Assembly: GCA_964019695.1 (NCBI GenBank)
Contig: OZ026517.1
Location: 76,363,252 to 76,427,251 of the forward strand
Direction of reading: 5' to 3'
From: Loripinus fragilis
Taxonomy: Eukaryota; Mollusca; Bivalvia; Lucinida; Lucinidae
DNA length: 64,000 bases
Both the position numbers and the translations under genes were made by a program. Shown here in pieces: positions 60,641-64,000 of the stretch. Every line of letters begins with the position of its first letter. Positions within the stretch are counted from its first letter, which is position 1. The notes under the pieces are model-generated. The model was not told the DNA's origin and ran no database searches. It saw only the letters and a list, made by a program, of their open reading frames with translations.

Positions 60641-61851
60641 CTTGCATGTGAAGTATGCTTCTGAACTAAGTTTTCAACCTTGTATTGTTGTCAAATGCAT
60701 CTATACTGACGTCCTCACTATATTGCTTTTCCGTACAAATATCAAGGAAGGGATTGGTCGTTCTATGGCGGCGGTTCTGTTGTTGTTGATTCGTTGTTGA
60801 TTGTTGCTCCCATTGTGGGGTTCTGTGTTCGTTCCATGTTTTGCTGTACATTGCTAAATGTCCTTTCTAGTTTTGCATTCATCTTGATGGGGAAGAGAGA
60901 GCTGGTTGCTTTTATTTGTTTGTCTTCCTAGTGTCTTGTAGCTCTTCCTCACGGTGCTGTGAGTTGGTCTGCAGTGTGTGATTGTGGTATTTTCTGATCA
61001 TACTCTCTTACTTTTTTCAAACTCATCCATTCTTTTAAGATTCAGCAAAAGATTGGGATATGGGTTATCACGCAATTCCTAGGACTTAGAATATTAGCCA
61101 TATGGAATATTGACCGGCACAGTCTGTTCAGTCGTGGCTGGCCATATCATGTAGCTATGCATATAGTTCACAGCTTAGAAACTAATAGGCTGGGCAAATC
61201 CAGGCAAATCTTAGTCTTATTTGAGCATAATTTATTCACATTGAAAGGAAAAAGGAACTTGAAATATACATATATCGTGTACTGTTAGAGCTTGGATTAT
61301 GCCTACTTTGTGTCCTTTCCTCACGTTGCCATGGGTTGGCCTGCAGTCTGTGAGTATGGCATTTCTTGGCCATACTCTATCATTTTTTGAAACTATAATA
61401 ATTGTTGATGACAACACCATTGTATTACATAAGATTGAATTATAGATCTGCAAATTAAAAATCATCCGGTAACCAGAGACAAAAGTCATTAGTTTTCGTG
61501 GGCTTAATAATTTGCTATATTTCAGTGTTAGAAAGCGTCCTTGGCATGACTTATTTTTATATTTATATTGAACATTGATCATTATATACTGTTTGCTGCC
61601 AAAATTTGCATTTTACCTCTACTATTACTTGGTTTAAATTATAAACCTGTAAGGGTACCCCAATTGTAGCGCTATTTTGAGATATTGCATACCCTGGGGG
61701 TGTTCCGTTGCGCATAGCACTTTTGTGTACCAGCCGATTTTTTTAAGAGTTTGATTTTTGAATTTAGCACACTTTTCTACATAAGAACTCACCTTCAAAC
61801 CTTTTGGCCTCAACCACTTGATTAAACCTATTACGGGCTCTCAGACTAATG

Positions 61852-62035
61852 TATCAGCCCACCAAACCTTCATGCTGTACTCAAATAAAATGTTGGTTTA
61901 ATTAGGGGTCAGAATAACAAAGAAGACCTTGATAAGACTGCTTCTTCTGGGTTTGCACTGCCTAGGCCTTTTTGGTAGGAATCTAGTGTTCTGCACTACA
62001 TGTAGAACATGAACTGTAAGTAGTAATGACTTTCT
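61852..62035. other. Flank between the transposon and the satellite
   Basis: About 180 bases without recognised features. Confidence 0.4.
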
Positions 62036-64000
62036 CACTATATGGACCATTTCAATATCAATGTCCTGTGCTAGATCTCTCTACCTCGGAGTAAAAAGTT
62101 CACTATATGGACCATTTCAATATCAATGTCCTGTGCTAGACTTCCTTACCTCGGAGTAAAAGGTTCACTATATGGACCATTTCAATATCAATGTCCTGTG
62201 CTAGATCTCCTTACCTCGGAGTAAAAGGTTCACTATATGGACCATTTCAATATCAATGTCCTGTGCTAGATCTCCTTACCTCGGAGTAAAAGGTTCACTA
62301 TATGGACCATTTCAATATCAATGTCCTGTGCTAGATCTCCTTACCTCGGAGTAAAAGGTTCACTATATGGACCATTTCAATATCAATGTCCTGTGCTAGA
62401 TCTCTCTACCTCGGAGTAAAAGGTTCACTATATGGACCATTTCAATATCAATGTCCTGTGCTAGACTTCCTTACCTCGGAGTAAAAGGTTCACTATATGG
62501 ACCATTTCAATATCAATGTCCTGTGCTAGATCTCTCTACCTCGGAGTAAAAGGTTCACTATATGGACCATTTCAATATCAATGTCCTGTGCTAGACTTCC
62601 TTACCTCGGAGTAAAAGGTTCACTTTATGGACCATTTCAATATCAATGTCCTGTGCTAGATCTCTCTACTTCGGAGTTAAAGGTTCACTATATGGACCAT
62701 TTCAATATCAATGTCCTGTGCTAGATCCCCTTACCTCGGAGTAAAAGGTTCACTATATGGACCATTTCAATATCAATGTCCTGTGCTAGATCTCCTTACC
62801 TCGGAGTAAAAGGTTCACTATATGGACCATTTCAATATCAATGTCCTGTGCTAGATCTCTCTACCTCGGAGTAAAAGGTTCACTATATGGACCATTTCAA
62901 TATCAATGTCCTGTGATAGATATCCTTACCTCGGAGTAAAAGGTTCACTATATGGACCATTTCAATATCAATGTCCTGTGCTAGATCTCCTTACCTCGGA
63001 GTAAAAGGTTCACTATATGGACCATTTCAATATCAATGTCCTGTGCTAGATCTCCTTACCTCGGAGTAAAAGGTTCACTATATGGACCATTTCAATATCA
63101 ATGTCCTGTGCTAGACTTCCTTACCGCGGAGTAAAAGGTTCACTATATGGACCATTTCAATATCAATGTCCTGTGCTAGATCTCCTTACCTCGGAGTAAA
63201 AGGTTCACTATATGGACCATTTCAATATCAATGTCCTGTGCTAGATCTCCTTACCTCGGAGTAAAAGGTTCACTATATGGACCATTTCAATATCAATGTC
63301 CTGTGCTAGACTTCCTTACCTCGGAGTAAAAGGTTCACTATATGGACCATTTCAATATCAATGTCCTGTGCTAGATCTCTCTACCTCGGAGTAAAAGGTT
63401 CACTATATGGACCATTTCAATATCAATGTCCTGTGCTAGATCTCCTTACCTCAGAGTAAAAGGTTCACTATATGGACCATTTCAATATCAATGTCCTGTG
63501 CTAGACTTCCTTACCTCGGAGTAAAAGGTTCACTATATGGACCATTTCAATACCAATGTCCTGTGCTAGATCTCCTTACCTCGGAGTAAAAGGTTCACTA
63601 TATGGACCATTTCAATATCAATGCCCTGTGCTAGATCTCCTTACCTCGGAGTAAAAGGTTCACTATATGGACCATTTCAATATCAATGCCCTGTGCTAGA
63701 TCTCCTTACCTCGGAGTAAAAGGTTCACTATATGGACCATTTCAATATCAATGCCCTGTGCTAGATCTCCTTACCTCGGAGTAAAAGGTTCACTATATGG
63801 ACCATTTCAATATCAATGTCCTGTGCTAGATCTCCTTACCTCGGAGTAAAAGGTTCACTATATGGACCATTTCAATATCAATGTCCTGTGCTAGACTTCC
63901 TTACCTCGGAGTAAAAGGTTCACTATATGGACCATTTCAATATCAATGTCCTGTGCTAGATCTCCTTACCTCGGAGTAAAAGGTTCACTATATGGACCAT
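62036..64000 (+). repeat. 65-bp satellite array, at least 30 units
   Basis: A strictly 65-base unit, CACTATATGGACCATTTCAA to GGAGTAAAAGGTT, repeats about 30 times and continues past the window edge. Most units differ only at a short window after GTGCTAGA, where three versions alternate: TCTCCTTAC (most common), TCTCTCTAC and CTTCCTTAC. Three consecutive units near 63596-63790 share AATGCCCTG, marking a local amplification. Period 65 is not a multiple of 3 and there is no open frame across the array. Confidence 0.97.

Larger units (their letters stand above)
56653..61851. mobile_element. 5.2-kb transposon with ~950-bp terminal inverted repeats
   Basis: The left arm starts TAGTCCGAGAGCCCGTAATA near 56654 and the right arm ends with its near complement at 61851. 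Matching continues, with indels, to about 57610 on the left and 60890 on the right; the inner landmark is CACAATCACACACTGCAGAC and its complement. The interior has a decayed protein-coding region (59815-60640), a duplicated 58.0-58.3 kb segment, a poly-C run and a nested MITE. Identity between the arms is roughly 85-90% by eye. The superfamily is not recognised. Confidence 0.85.

Noticed and set aside
62036..64000. CRISPR-like regular array
   Set aside because: The units are contiguous 65-base repeats with no unique spacers, and the window is eukaryotic; it is a satellite.

Overview
This is nuclear DNA of an animal, most probably a bivalve mollusc. It is AT-rich and dominated by interspersed repeats: tRNA-derived SINEs, MITEs, nested inverted-repeat DNA transposons, rolling-circle-like elements with internal minisatellites, and a satellite array. 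Genes occur only as short exons with GT/AG introns; there are no operons and no bacterial features. The bivalve assignment rests on remembered repeat styles (AGCTCACCTGAGCC elements, GAGCCGCGCCATG MITEs, TGCCCCCAAAGG elements) and was not checked against a database.

Two host genes can be read. The first, on the + strand, is the 3' part of PEX7, the peroxisomal PTS2 receptor. Three exons (17346-17437, 23775-23830, 25162-25315) join in frame and encode the last WD40 blades and the stop. The second, on the - strand, is a beta-lactamase-like serine hydrolase with C-terminal repeats like those of bacterial tandem repeat domain proteins. Its exons are 53259-53027, 33934-33249 and 29122-28715, separated by introns of 19.1 and 4.1 kb. 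The splice sites fit, but the middle exon changes reading frame just after a conserved FGHTG motif, so this copy is probably broken, or carries a small assembly error or allelic deletion. The two genes point at each other with their 3' ends about 3.4 kb apart. The 5' exons of PEX7 were not found upstream, and those of the hydrolase would lie beyond the window.

Layout: 0-7.3 kb, foldback repeat, SINEs, a degenerate tRNA-like sequence and a widely spaced inverted repeat. 7.4-10.3 kb, a terminal-inverted-repeat (TIR) element holding a ~140-bp minisatellite rich in nuclear-receptor-type half-sites, then a small TIR element. 10.5-17.3 kb, a rolling-circle-like element (family A) split by a 4.8-kb long-TIR transposon. 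17.3-25.7 kb, PEX7 exons with another split family A copy and an inverted minisatellite between them. 25.7-36 kb, SINEs, the hydrolase 3' exons and MITEs. 37-42.9 kb, a minisatellite element with three similar termini in series. 43.3-45.6 kb, a TIR element containing nine copies of a 14-bp motif. 45.9-56.2 kb, further family A and family B elements plus the upstream hydrolase exon. 56.65-61.85 kb, a 5.2-kb transposon with ~0.95-kb TIRs, a decayed coding region and a nested TTAA-flanked MITE. 62.04-64 kb, a 65-bp satellite running off the window.

The strongest candidates for something undescribed are the 14-mer-studded element at 43.3-45.6 kb, the long-TIR transposons with remnants of an unnamed protein family, and the families sharing GCTCACCTGA/TCAGGTGAGC subterminal repeats.
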